Shown here one piece after another: positions 9,962-19,225 of a DNA stretch of 64,000 bases. The notes beneath the pieces were generated by a model. It had not been told where the DNA came from. It was given only the letters and a program-made list of their open reading frames with translations, and did not search any database. Within the stretch, counting starts at the first letter, position 1. Each line of letters opens with the position of its first letter. Source of the DNA: an uncultured Aquimarina sp. (GTDB lineage: Bacteria > Bacteroidota > Bacteroidia > Flavobacteriales > Flavobacteriaceae); the NCBI GenBank assembly GCA_947498595.1, contig CANMKX010000001.1:1-64000 (forward strand), read 5' to 3'. A program made the position numbers and the translations under genes.

Positions 9962-10699
9962 ATGAAATACCCATATATAATAATAGATACTGATAAAAAA
10001 GCAATTGAATCAATTCAATTAACATTAGAAGAACATTCAGATTATATCTGTACAGGGATCGCTAAAGATGAAGAAACCGCAGTTAATTTAATTTTAGAAA
10101 GAAAACCTGCATTAGTATTTTTAGAACCAGATGTACCAGGAAGTTTAACTCCCCAATGTATGTTCTTTATAATAGGAGAATTAAAGAAGTATATAGATAA
10201 ATTGCCAGAATTTATTATTGTTACTAAAACCTCAAATTATGCAATAGAAGGAATACGACATGAAGTACTTGATTATATATTAAAACCATTTAATAAAAAT
10301 CATTTACGTAAATCACTAATGAGATTTGAAAAGCGTACTACTATAGCTAAAGAGAAAACATTGTGTTTTAAATCCTATGGAGATTACAGATTTATTAATG
10401 TAGATGATGTATTGTATCTAAAGGCAGATAATAATGCAACAGATTTTGTTATGAATAATGGGAATAAAATAGAAGCCTATAAAACATTAAAGCATTTTCA
10501 GAATACATTACCAGACTATTTTGTAAGAATACATAATAGCTATATAATAAATACGAATTATTTATCTAGAATACATTTTGGAAAAGCAAAATGTTCAATA
10601 AAAAACACAACAGAATTAATTCCTTTCTCAAAATCATATAAAAATAACGTAGAAGAGATAAGAGATAATCTTGCTAAAAATAGCCTAATTCAGCTATAA
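9962..10699 (+). CDS. LytTR-family response regulator with a non-canonical receiver (start moved to the inner ATG)
   Basis: Receiver-like IIIDTD...VFLEPDVPG...TKTSNYAIEG...DYILKPF followed by LytTR (DVLYLKADNNATDFVMNNGNKIEAYKTLKHFQNTLPDYFVRIHNSYIIN). Confidence 0.88.
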   Translation: MKYPYIIIDTDKKAIESIQLTLEEHSDYICTGIAKDEETAVNLILERKPALVFLEPDVPGSLTPQCMFFIIGELKKYIDKLPEFIIVTKTSNYAIEGIRHEVLDYILKPFNKNHLRKSLMRFEKRTTIAKEKTLCFKSYGDYRFINVDDVLYLKADNNATDFVMNNGNKIEAYKTLKHFQNTLPDYFVRIHNSYIINTNYLSRIHFGKAKCSIKNTTELIPFSKSYKNNVEEIRDNLAKNSLIQL

Positions 10700-10727
10700 A
10701 ATTGCATTATACATATAATATACGAAG

Positions 10728-10763
10728 AAAAACCTTATAATTTGCGAATATTATAAGGTTTTT
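10728..10763. terminator. Intrinsic terminator
   Basis: AAAAACCTTATAA / TTATAAGGTTTTT with 10-nt loop. Confidence 0.8.
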
Positions 10764-11283
10764 TTGTATTTTTACGTTTAACGTAAACAAACTCAAAAAA
10801 ACAGCAATCGAATCGTAAAAGCTTCTTGTCTCCCCTTTTCTACTCCTTAGAAGCATTACCTATTTATATATACGATAAGATATATCAATATTTACTTCCT
10901 TAATATATAAGGTTTCCTCGTTTGTTTGTATGGCAAAAAAATAGGGGGAAAACTGACTATATTGATAGTTTTTTAACAAAAACAAGTAATCTACCCGTAA
11001 AATTCGTTCATCTACTTCTATTTGACGGCCAATGACTAAAGATGCTCGATAGGATGTGGGTTCATGCAAGAATTACAGTACATTTGAAGTGTACAAATAA
11101 AGATACAGAATTAGAAACCAGAATGTTATTGATGATATAAAACAATTGTTAGGTACCGAAAAAAGAATTGTTTTTTAATTACTACGTAGGATATCATTTA
11201 TCACATTTATTAAAATCCTATTCTATTAATAAGTATAATTACTTGTAAGAGAATAAATAAGAACATACTAAAACCAAACTATT

Positions 11284-11463
11284 ATGAAAACTATTATAAC
11301 AACTATACGCCTAACTTTTGCTATATTATTTTTAAGTACAATGTTTATTGCATGTGAATCTACTTCTATTCAAGACGAAGTTGGAATAGAAGAGCAAAAA
11401 GCTTCAGGAGAGCACGAGGAAGAAATTAATGAAGAAAATAATCATGAAAACGGTGATTCATAG
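11284..11463 (+). CDS. Small acidic lipoprotein (59 aa), absent from the supplied ORF track
   Basis: MKTIITTIRLTFAILFLSTMFIACESTSIQDEVGIEEQKASGEHEEEINEENNHENGDS*; signal peptide with lipobox-like FIAC; terminator follows 17 bp after the stop. Confidence 0.6.
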   Translation: MKTIITTIRLTFAILFLSTMFIACESTSIQDEVGIEEQKASGEHEEEINEENNHENGDS

Positions 11464-11480
11464 ATATTAATATTTTTAAA

Positions 11481-11520
11481 AAAAAAGCCTTTACAAAAGA
11501 TCTTTTGTAAAGGCTTTTTT
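11481..11520. terminator. Intrinsic terminator
   Basis: Perfect 40-bp palindrome AAAAAAGCCTTTACAAAAGA/TCTTTTGTAAAGGCTTTTTT. Confidence 0.85.
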
Positions 11521-11562
11521 TTGTATATTTAATTATATACTTGTTTAATTATTACAACTTTT

Positions 11563-13605
11563 ATGAACTTAGTATTTAAAAAGATTTATCAAATAATTCT
11601 ACCTCTTTTTCTTATATTTTTATCGTGCGATAATCAATATTTAAGTATTGATAACGAGGATAGTATACAGATTCAATTAATTGAAGAATATATAAAAAAA
11701 GCCAATGACAAAGAGAGTTCTTTAGTTGATCGAAAAAAAATAACTCAAAAAGCACTACACTTTATTAATGAATTAGAAGATTCTGAAATAAAGAGGAAAA
11801 AGCTAGAAGATGTTTCTTCTATTTATTTTAGGTTTAAAGATAATAAGAAATACAAAGAGCTTATTCTACAACGGTTGAAATTAAGTAACAATATTAAAGA
11901 CTCGATAGGGTTGGCTAAAGCTTGGAGTAGTTTAGGATATTATTATCAGATTAAATTAAATCAAAATGATAGTGCATATTACTTTTTTTCTAAATCTGTT
12001 AAGATTTTTGATAAAATTCAAGAGAGTCCTGTAAACCATGGAACAAACTTGCTTAATATGGCGAGAATGCAACGAACATTTAAAGACTATACAGGAAGTG
12101 AAAGTTCGTTAACAAAAGCAATCCCATATTTTATTAAAACTGACAAGAAACAATATTTACGAATGTGTTATAATACACTAGGAATTATAGCAAATGATTC
12201 TGAAAGATATGATGAGGCTTTAAATTATTATGAGAAATATAAAGAATATATAGATGTAGGAGAAGATGGTAAATATCAAACAGCTATAAGTTATAATAAT
12301 ATAGGAAACGTATTTAAAGAACAAAAAAAATATGAAAAAGCCATTGCTAATTATGATAAGGCTCTCTTATATAATAATCTATTAAAAAAAGAGCCAAAGT
12401 TATTTGCTCGTATTTTGGATAATAAAGCATATGCTAAATTTTTGTTGAAAAAAAATGAAAATATTGAAGAAGAATTATTATACCCATTAAAAATTCGAAA
12501 GAAAGAAAACGATGTTGATGGTATAATTGAAAGTAGCTTACATTTGGCCGAATATTATGCATCAAAAAATGATACAATTAATGGATACGAGTATGGGATA
12601 ATAGCAAAGGAGAATGCAGAAAAGTTGAATAAGAATGATTATTTACTAAAATCTTTGTTATTACTATCAGAAATATCTAGTAGAGAAAAAGGATTAGAGT
12701 ACACTCAAAAATATATTGCTATAAATAATGAGTTGCAAAAACAAGAAAGAACCAATAGAGAGAAATTTGCTCGAATCAGATTTGAAACTGATCAGATAGA
12801 AGGTGAAAACATAAAAATAAGCAAGACAAATGAAATACTTGGGATTTCAATATTAATTATAAGCGCATTATTTTTATTAATATATATTATAGTTAAACAG
12901 CAACAAAGTAATAAGGAATTAGAATTTACAAAAACTCAACAAGATTCTAATGAAGAAATTTACCGATTGATGTTATCACAGCAAATAAAACTTGAAGAAG
13001 GAAGACAATTAGAACAAAAACGAATGTCTGAAGAATTACATGATGGTGTTTTAGGAAGGTTATTTGGAGTTAGATTAAGTTTAGATGGTTTAAATCAACA
13101 ACAGCAAGGAGATGGATTTACTGAAATTAGAACCAAATATATTACAGAACTTAAAGCAATAGAAAAAGAAATACGATTAATATCACATGATTTAGGAACA
13201 GATACTTTAATTACAGATGTAGCATTTGTAGATGTGGTACGAGACTTGGTAAGTACACAATGTAACATTCATAAATTAGAATATAATTTTAGATCAGATA
13301 TAGATATTGACTGGGATGAAATACCAGATAATAAAAAAGTAAACTTGTTTAGAATAGTACAAGAATCTTTGCAGAACATATTTAAACATGCAAATGCAGA
13401 TAGTGTTAAAGTAAATTTTGTACAGGAAGAAGAAATAATTAAATTAACCATCAATGACGATGGAGTAGGATTTAAAAGTAATAAAGTGAAAAAGGGAATT
13501 GGAATCAAGAACATTACCTCCAGAGTTGAACAAATGAATGGAGAAGTTGAATTTTTAAGTGATATAGAGACTGGTACCCAAGTGTCTATTAGTATGCCTG
13601 TTTAA
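11563..13605 (+). CDS. TPR-containing sensor histidine kinase (HisKA_3/NarX-like)
   Basis: Lipobox-like LIFLSC; TPR-like helices (YQTAISYNNIGNVFKEQKKYEKAIANYDKAL); TM; EELHDGVLGRLFGVRLSLDGL; ATPase motif NDDGVGFKSNKVKKGIGIKNITSRVEQMNG. Confidence 0.9.
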   Translation: MNLVFKKIYQIILPLFLIFLSCDNQYLSIDNEDSIQIQLIEEYIKKANDKESSLVDRKKITQKALHFINELEDSEIKRKKLEDVSSIYFRFKDNKKYKELILQRLKLSNNIKDSIGLAKAWSSLGYYYQIKLNQNDSAYYFFSKSVKIFDKIQESPVNHGTNLLNMARMQRTFKDYTGSESSLTKAIPYFIKTDKKQYLRMCYNTLGIIANDSERYDEALNYYEKYKEYIDVGEDGKYQTAISYNNIGNVFKEQKKYEKAIANYDKALLYNNLLKKEPKLFARILDNKAYAKFLLKKNENIEEELLYPLKIRKKENDVDGIIESSLHLAEYYASKNDTINGYEYGIIAKENAEKLNKNDYLLKSLLLLSEISSREKGLEYTQKYIAINNELQKQERTNREKFARIRFETDQIEGENIKISKTNEILGISILIISALFLLIYIIVKQQQSNKELEFTKTQQDSNEEIYRLMLSQQIKLEEGRQLEQKRMSEELHDGVLGRLFGVRLSLDGLNQQQQGDGFTEIRTKYITELKAIEKEIRLISHDLGTDTLITDVAFVDVVRDLVSTQCNIHKLEYNFRSDIDIDWDEIPDNKKVNLFRIVQESLQNIFKHANADSVKVNFVQEEEIIKLTINDDGVGFKSNKVKKGIGIKNITSRVEQMNGEVEFLSDIETGTQVSISMPV

Positions 13606-13632
13606 TTTAAATTATATTGAAAAACCATTAAA

Positions 13633-14304
13633 ATGAAGAAAAAACTTAAAGTGCTTATGATTGATGATCATCCCATGATTATCGAAGGGTATAAAAACAC
13701 CCTCTTAGGTGAAAATCAACGTGACTATAATATCAATATTGAAGTTGCGTCTAATTGTGATGATGCTTATGCAAAAATTGTTAAAGCTTCAAACGGGACA
13801 CCGTATCACCTGCTATTTATAGATATTAAATTACCACCATCATCAGATGGAAAGATTACTTCAGGGGAAGATCTTGCAAAAACTGCAAAAAAGTTATTGC
13901 CGAAATCCAAAATAATTATTCTTACAATGCATAGAGAGGATCATAGAATCCATAATATATTTAAGAATATTAACCCGTCAGGTTTTTTAATAAAGAGTGA
14001 TTTAACATCAGTAGAATTATTATTAGCTTTTAATACTATCATGTCTGGTACGCCATATTATAGTGCTACAGTAAATAATCATTTTAGAAAAATGATGAAT
14101 AATAATTTCTCATTAGACGAAAAGAACTTGAAAATATTATATCACTTATCCAGAGGAGTCAAAACAAAGAACCTACCAGATTTTGTCAGCCTATCTTTAA
14201 GTGCAATAGAAAAAAGAAAGAATCATATCAAAGAGCTTTTTGCAATAAGCAAAGGAGATGATCAACAATTATTAGAAGAAGCAAGAAAGAGAGGCTTCGT
14301 TTAA
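13633..14304 (+). CDS. Response regulator, NarL/LuxR-like
   Basis: VLMIDDHPMIIEGY, LLFIDIKLP, C-terminal HTH-like region; directly follows the kinase. Confidence 0.85.
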   Translation: MKKKLKVLMIDDHPMIIEGYKNTLLGENQRDYNINIEVASNCDDAYAKIVKASNGTPYHLLFIDIKLPPSSDGKITSGEDLAKTAKKLLPKSKIIILTMHREDHRIHNIFKNINPSGFLIKSDLTSVELLLAFNTIMSGTPYYSATVNNHFRKMMNNNFSLDEKNLKILYHLSRGVKTKNLPDFVSLSLSAIEKRKNHIKELFAISKGDDQQLLEEARKRGFV

Positions 14305-14339
14305 TAGTTAATACTACTTACAAAAATCATAAAAACATC

Positions 14340-14367
14340 AAAGTGCAGCAGAAAAATCTGCACTTTT
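14340..14367. terminator. Intrinsic terminator
   Basis: AAAGTGCAG...CTGCACTTT followed by T-rich tract. Confidence 0.7.
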
Positions 14368-14460
14368 GTTATTATAAGTATAGTTTATCTATAGATTAAA
14401 AGTTATTTAATAAACACATTAATGTTGATAAAAAACTGTGTGTTTTATACTTTTGCAATT

Positions 14461-15120
14461 ATGAAAATTGATCAAAACATAGTTGCATATTTAGAATCTT
14501 TTCTTACTCCACGAAGACTTTCATTATACGAGAAAGTATTAGCAGAACGTACAAATCATTTTACCGTAGTAACCGAAGACGTATACCAATTACACAATAC
14601 AAGTGCTGTGATAAGAAGTTGTGATGTTTTTGGAATACAAAACATACACATTGTAGAAGAAATAAATGCTAAATCAATAGATAGAGAAATAGCTATGGGA
14701 GCTCAAAAATGGGTTGACATAAATAGGTATAACGCAATAGGTAATTGTATTGATACTCTTAAAAATCAAGGATATCAAATAGTAGCAACAAGTCCTCATG
14801 ATGATTCTGTTATGTTGTCAGATTTTGATATAAGTAAGCCATCTGCTATTTTCTTTGGTACAGAAAGGAACGGAGTAAGTGAGGAAGTTCTTAAAAGAGC
14901 AGATACAAGTTTAAAAATCCCAATGGTTGGATTTACAGAAAGTTTAAATATTTCCGTTTCTGCGGCAATTATATTACAAGAAATTTCAAGTAAATTAAAG
15001 AAGTCAGAAATATCATGGCAATTAAGTGATGAAGAAAAAATTGCGAAAAGATTTGACTGGGCTAAAAAAGCAATAAAAAGTCATAAAGAAATTATAGAAC
15101 GATATTTAGAAAAATCATAG
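14461..15120 (+). CDS. tRNA/rRNA 2'-O-methyltransferase, SpoU/TrmH family
   Basis: HNTSAVIRSCDVFGIQNIHIVE; FFGTERNGVSEEVL; MVGFTESLNISVSAAIILQE (SPOUT knot). The inner ATG is preferred to 14422. Confidence 0.9.
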   Translation: MKIDQNIVAYLESFLTPRRLSLYEKVLAERTNHFTVVTEDVYQLHNTSAVIRSCDVFGIQNIHIVEEINAKSIDREIAMGAQKWVDINRYNAIGNCIDTLKNQGYQIVATSPHDDSVMLSDFDISKPSAIFFGTERNGVSEEVLKRADTSLKIPMVGFTESLNISVSAAIILQEISSKLKKSEISWQLSDEEKIAKRFDWAKKAIKSHKEIIERYLEKS

Positions 15121-15159
15121 GGGAATATTCCCCTAAATTTAGTAAGGGGAATATTCCCC
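15118..15159. repeat. Two tandem GGGGAATATTCCCC palindromes overlapping the trmH stop codon
   Basis: Perfect 18-bp TAGGGGAATATTCCCCTA (15118-15135) and 14-bp GGGGAATATTCCCC (15146-15159). Confidence 0.9.
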
Positions 15160-15323
15160 CAGCAAAAGAATAAATGGAATTTGCTAATGGCTGTAAAGCT
15201 TTGTTTTTAAGACTACTATTGAGTGTTTTGAGATGAAATATTATAATTAAAGGGGACAGTTCTTTTGTGCCCTTTTTTTTTTGGATATATTTAACAAGTA
15301 AACAACCCAAATAATTAATTAAT

Positions 15324-15719
15324 ATGAGTAAAAAAAAACCAAACAAATGCATCAGCGTTGATAATGCTAAAGAATTACAACAAAATTGGTGCGATCACAG
15401 AGCTAGTCATTTACATAAATGTTTAGGACATGAAGATGCTAGAGAATTCTGGTGGAGTGTAGAAGAATTAGAAGAATACTTAGCTTATGTAAAAGAAGAG
15501 TCAGCTAAGCAAGGAATTCAAAAACCAGGTATAAGAGCTTATTTTGGAGCGTATCCTCAAGCAAAATGTAAACATGGTAAAGGAATGTCTACTTTATTTT
15601 TAGCACCAACAGGATCAAGAGAAGGGAGTCTTGGTAAAGATGGAGCTTTAGAGCCAAATAACTACGAAATAGAACCATTAAATGAAGGTTCATATGGAAA
15701 TCCACCACAAATATATTAG
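15324..15719 (+). CDS. Conserved hypothetical protein
   Basis: 131-aa ORF with good codon structure; no family recognised. Confidence 0.65.
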   Translation: MSKKKPNKCISVDNAKELQQNWCDHRASHLHKCLGHEDAREFWWSVEELEEYLAYVKEESAKQGIQKPGIRAYFGAYPQAKCKHGKGMSTLFLAPTGSREGSLGKDGALEPNNYEIEPLNEGSYGNPPQIY

Positions 15720-15721
15720 AA

Positions 15722-16435
15722 TTGACGTTTTTTATAATAATTAATATATGTGAACTTCTTGCCGCAATGGCAGGAAGTTTCTATCTGCATAAAAAGGGTG
15801 ATTATTCTAAAAAGAAAATAGATAAATTAATTGTCTATTTTTTGTGGTTTACATTTTTTAGTGAAGTAGTATTAGGATGGCCTGGTTTTTTAAACAGAGA
15901 ATTCGAAGAGCTTTCATTTCTGAAAATAATTATACCTTCAAATAATTCTTGGATATTTAATACTATCATAATAGTCAAATTCTTGATATATTCAGTTTTT
16001 TTTAAAGGGTATATTTTAAGTGTAAAATTCAAAAGAATATTGAACTTTTTAATAATAACGTTTTTAGTGACGTCAATATTAAATTTAATATTAACAGATG
16101 TTTATTTTGTTAAAATGTCTTCTTATACATATATATGCGGTTCAATATTATTGTTAACGAGTGTGTTAGCTTATTTTTATGAAATTTTAAGAAGTGATGA
16201 AATTTTAAATATTACAAAAAGTTTACCTTTTTATATTTCAATAGGGGCATTGGTTTTTCATTTATGCATGACTCCCCTGTTTATTTATACAGCATATTTT
16301 ATAACATATAGAACTCCAGACTTTTCTAATTTTTATCATTTAATTTTAACATCATGTAATATTTTTATGTATTCATGCTATAGTATAGGATTTATTGTAA
16401 CATCGAAGTTTCATAAAGAAATTAAAGTATCTTAA
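15722..16435 (+). CDS. 7-TM membrane protein, paralogue 1
   Basis: Seven hydrophobic segments; shared motif SSYTYI.GSILL...LPFYISIGALVFHLCMTPLFIY...FMYSCYSIGF. Confidence 0.8.
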   Translation: MTFFIIINICELLAAMAGSFYLHKKGDYSKKKIDKLIVYFLWFTFFSEVVLGWPGFLNREFEELSFLKIIIPSNNSWIFNTIIIVKFLIYSVFFKGYILSVKFKRILNFLIITFLVTSILNLILTDVYFVKMSSYTYICGSILLLTSVLAYFYEILRSDEILNITKSLPFYISIGALVFHLCMTPLFIYTAYFITYRTPDFSNFYHLILTSCNIFMYSCYSIGFIVTSKFHKEIKVS

Positions 16436-16448
16436 GTACATTTAAGTA

Positions 16449-17156
16449 ATGTTTTTAATAGTAATAATAAATTTTTTTGAGGTTTTAGCTGCGATAATAG
16501 GTAGTGTTTATAGTTTTAAATATCATAAAGAAAGAGGTTCTAGATATTTGATTTATTTTCTTTGGTTAACCGTATTTGTTGAAGTGTTTTTTGGATGGTT
16601 ACCATATTTTATACAAGAAAATGAATTTTTTCATTATTTAAGAGGAACTATATTAGAAAGAAACTCTTGGATTTATAATATTGAAGTTATTATTAAATTT
16701 TTATTCTATTCCTACTTTTTCTTGAGTTATATAAAAAATAAAAAAATGCGAAAAACATTGAATTATGGAATGATATTTTTTTTTATTACAACAATAATTA
16801 ATCTAATTTTTTCAAATATCTTTTTTGAAACTATATCCTCTTATACTTATATTACTGGATCTATATTATTAATGATAAGTATAGTTTTTTATTTTATGGA
16901 AATTATGAATACTGATGAGATATTATACTTTAAAAAGACATTACCTTTTTATATAGCGGTTGGAGCCTTACTTTTTCATTTAAGTATGACACCTTTATTT
17001 ATTTATAGTAGATATTATAGTAATTCCAGAAGTCCTGAATACGTAAGCATTTATAGGCTGATTTTGACTTTAGCTAATGTTTTTATGTATTCATGTTATT
17101 CGATAGGCTTTTTAGTATGCTTTAAATCAAATGATAAAACAATAAGAGGAAAATAA
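16449..17156 (+). CDS. 7-TM membrane protein, paralogue 2
   Basis: Same architecture; LPFYIAVGALLFHLSMTPLFIYS...FMYSCYSIGFLV. Confidence 0.8.
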   Translation: MFLIVIINFFEVLAAIIGSVYSFKYHKERGSRYLIYFLWLTVFVEVFFGWLPYFIQENEFFHYLRGTILERNSWIYNIEVIIKFLFYSYFFLSYIKNKKMRKTLNYGMIFFFITTIINLIFSNIFFETISSYTYITGSILLMISIVFYFMEIMNTDEILYFKKTLPFYIAVGALLFHLSMTPLFIYSRYYSNSRSPEYVSIYRLILTLANVFMYSCYSIGFLVCFKSNDKTIRGK

Positions 17157-17208
17157 TTTGATATTAATGAAAATGGAGCTAATTATTTATAATAAAGATA
17201 TTAATTAG

Positions 17209-17907
17209 ATGGTTTTTTTAAATATTTTATTTCATACAATAGAATTACTTTCTGCGATAATTGGAACTTATTTTATAAAAAAAAGATTAACAAATAATGA
17301 AACAATATATTTTGTATACTTTTTATGGTTAACAGTTTTTGTAGAAACTATAGGAATGTTACCTAGATTAATTTATTCATATGATTTTTTTAATTTTTTT
17401 GATTATAAATTGTTTTATAGCAATCAATGGTTATATAATATTTATACGATAATTTGTTTTAGTATATATATCATCTATTTTAGAGCAAGTATTATTAAAA
17501 GGATACTTAGAAATATGTTGAGTTTTTTGTTATTTATATATGTTTCAATATCAATAACATATTTTGTTGTTACAAAATCTCTTTTCGAAGTGTTTTCAAT
17601 TTTTATATTTATTTTAGGCGTAATTTTACTTCTTATAAGTATCCTATTGTATTTTTATGAGATATTAAATAACGATGTTATTTTTAAAATAACTCAAAAT
17701 TTGCCGATTTATATAGCGCTAGGAGCTTTAGTTTTTCATCTATGTGTTACGCCAATTTTTATATATGATAATTATTATATAAAATCTAGACCTAGATTTG
17801 TAGAAATTCATTCAATTATTCGCAAAATATGTATTGTTTTTATGTATTCATGTTATTCGATAGGCTTTTTAGTATGTTTAAAAAATAATGTAATAAGAAA
17901 AAAATAA
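17209..17907 (+). CDS. 7-TM membrane protein, paralogue 3
   Basis: Same architecture; LPIYIALGALVFHLCVTPIFIYD...FMYSCYSIGFLV. Confidence 0.8.
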   Translation: MVFLNILFHTIELLSAIIGTYFIKKRLTNNETIYFVYFLWLTVFVETIGMLPRLIYSYDFFNFFDYKLFYSNQWLYNIYTIICFSIYIIYFRASIIKRILRNMLSFLLFIYVSISITYFVVTKSLFEVFSIFIFILGVILLLISILLYFYEILNNDVIFKITQNLPIYIALGALVFHLCVTPIFIYDNYYIKSRPRFVEIHSIIRKICIVFMYSCYSIGFLVCLKNNVIRKK

Positions 17908-17928
17908 TATCCTATGAAGAATTATTTG

Positions 17929-18195
17929 ATGTAATATTAATTTACGTAATAAAAGTCATAATGGAAATTATAGCAGTAAATAACTATTTTAAATTTAAAA
18001 AAAAATGATTCCTTTTTATTTCTGTACTGGAGCATTGTTATTCCATTATTTATGTATTCGTGTTATTCAATTAGATTTAGTATATCATCAAAGTTCTACA
18101 CTGACATTAAATATAAAATAGGTCTATTAAAAAATTGAAAAGATGACATATCAGAAAATAACTTTTGAATATGTAATATTAATGACGTAATAAAT
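17929..18195 (+). repeat. Direct repeat ATGTAATATTAAT(N2)ACGTAATAAA before each decayed paralogue
   Basis: Copies at 17929-17953 and 18171-18194, near-identical. Confidence 0.7.
17960..18168 (+). pseudogene. Internally deleted, frameshifted remnant of a fourth 7-TM paralogue
   Basis: EIIA..NYFKFK (cf. EVLAAIIGSVYSFK), then PFYFCTGALLFH joined in another frame to FMYSCYSIRFSISSKFYTDIK. Confidence 0.75.
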
Positions 18196-18224
18196 TACGC
18201 ATTTTATATTGCTATTATTATTAA

Positions 18225-18425
18225 TTGTTAAACAATAATAAAGATTTAAATTTATATAAATACATAATGTTTTATATATCAATTAAAAAATTAGTATATC
18301 ATTTAGTAATCAATACCAGTATTTATTCTTTTTTTAGAATAGAATTAGTCGGTACAAATACGTTTATGTGTTTTTATATAAATAGATTTTATGTTTGTAC
18401 TTTAAAATCAATTAAAAATAAATGA
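18225..18425 (+). pseudogene. Remnant of the C-terminal half of a fifth 7-TM paralogue
   Basis: MLNNNKDLNLYKYIMFYISIKKLVYHL aligns with ILNNDVIFKITQNLPIYIALGALVFHL; NTFMCFYINRFYVCTLKSIKNK aligns with NIFMYSCYSIGFIVTSKFHKEIK. It ends in an ATGA overlap with the kinase. Confidence 0.7.
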
Positions 18426-19192
18426 AAGAACAAATATTATTAATAATCTACTTCATCATTATTATTCTTTTTTTTGTGACTTTTGGGATCATATTTGTGA
18501 TTGCTTTTCATAGAAGAAAAAATAGTTTGTTGTTAGAAAAACTAAAAGCGGAACAACGTTTTGAAGATGAATTATTAAAATCAAAAATTGAAATTCAAGA
18601 ACAAACACTTAAAAATGTAAGTTGGGAATTACATGATAATATAGGGCAACTTTTGTCTACTGCTGTGATGCAAATTAATATTTTAGGTACTTCTATTGAT
18701 AAAGGATCTTCAGAATCTTTGGCAGAAGTAAGAGAGTTAGTGGGGAGTAGTCTACAAGAAATACGTAATTTATCTAAAACGTTAAACCATGAAGTTGTTC
18801 AAAACATAGGATTGATAAAATCAATAGAAGTTGAATTAGCGCGCTTTGAAAAACTAAATTTTTTAGATACCAAATTAAATATAAAAGGAGATATAGTTCA
18901 TATAGATCCTAAAGAAGAGATCATTATATATAGAATTATTCAAGAATTTTTCTCAAATACAATAAAACATGCAGAAGCTTCTAATATGGAAGTCTCATTA
19001 GAGTATTCACCTAAAGAATTAACAATTGTAGCTAAGGATGATGGAAAAGGGTACGAAATGGATTCTGTACAAGCTAATTCAGGTCTGATAAATATGAGAA
19101 GTAGAGCTACATTGATAAATGCTACTATAGATTTTAAATCAAAAAAAGATAATGGGGTAGAAATCAATTTAGTATATCCTTTTAAAAGATGA
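18422..19192 (+). CDS. Sensor histidine kinase with a single N-terminal TM and no obvious sensor domain (HisKA_3 type)
   Basis: NVSWELHDNIGQLLSTAVMQINIL; IIYRIIQEFFSNTIKHAEASNM; AKDDGKGY...GLINMRSRATLINA. Confidence 0.9.
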   Translation: MKEQILLIIYFIIIILFFVTFGIIFVIAFHRRKNSLLLEKLKAEQRFEDELLKSKIEIQEQTLKNVSWELHDNIGQLLSTAVMQINILGTSIDKGSSESLAEVRELVGSSLQEIRNLSKTLNHEVVQNIGLIKSIEVELARFEKLNFLDTKLNIKGDIVHIDPKEEIIIYRIIQEFFSNTIKHAEASNMEVSLEYSPKELTIVAKDDGKGYEMDSVQANSGLINMRSRATLINATIDFKSKKDNGVEINLVYPFKR

Positions 19193-19225
19193 TTTTGAAA
19201 AAATAAAAAATTAAAACGAACATAA

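Noticed and set aside
10771-10787. Short inverted repeat TTTACGTT-t-AACGTAAA
   Set aside because: Could be an operator, but a single 8-bp IR in AT-rich DNA immediately after a terminator is weak evidence.
10860-11069. 69-aa reverse ORF between the LytTR gene and the small lipoprotein
   Set aside because: Isolated, no motif or convincing upstream signals; may be real but cannot be supported by eye.
15092-15352. Reverse-strand ORF of 86 aa overlapping trmH end and the start of the next gene
   Set aside because: Its start lies within the next CDS and it spans the palindromes and a likely stem-loop; looks spurious.
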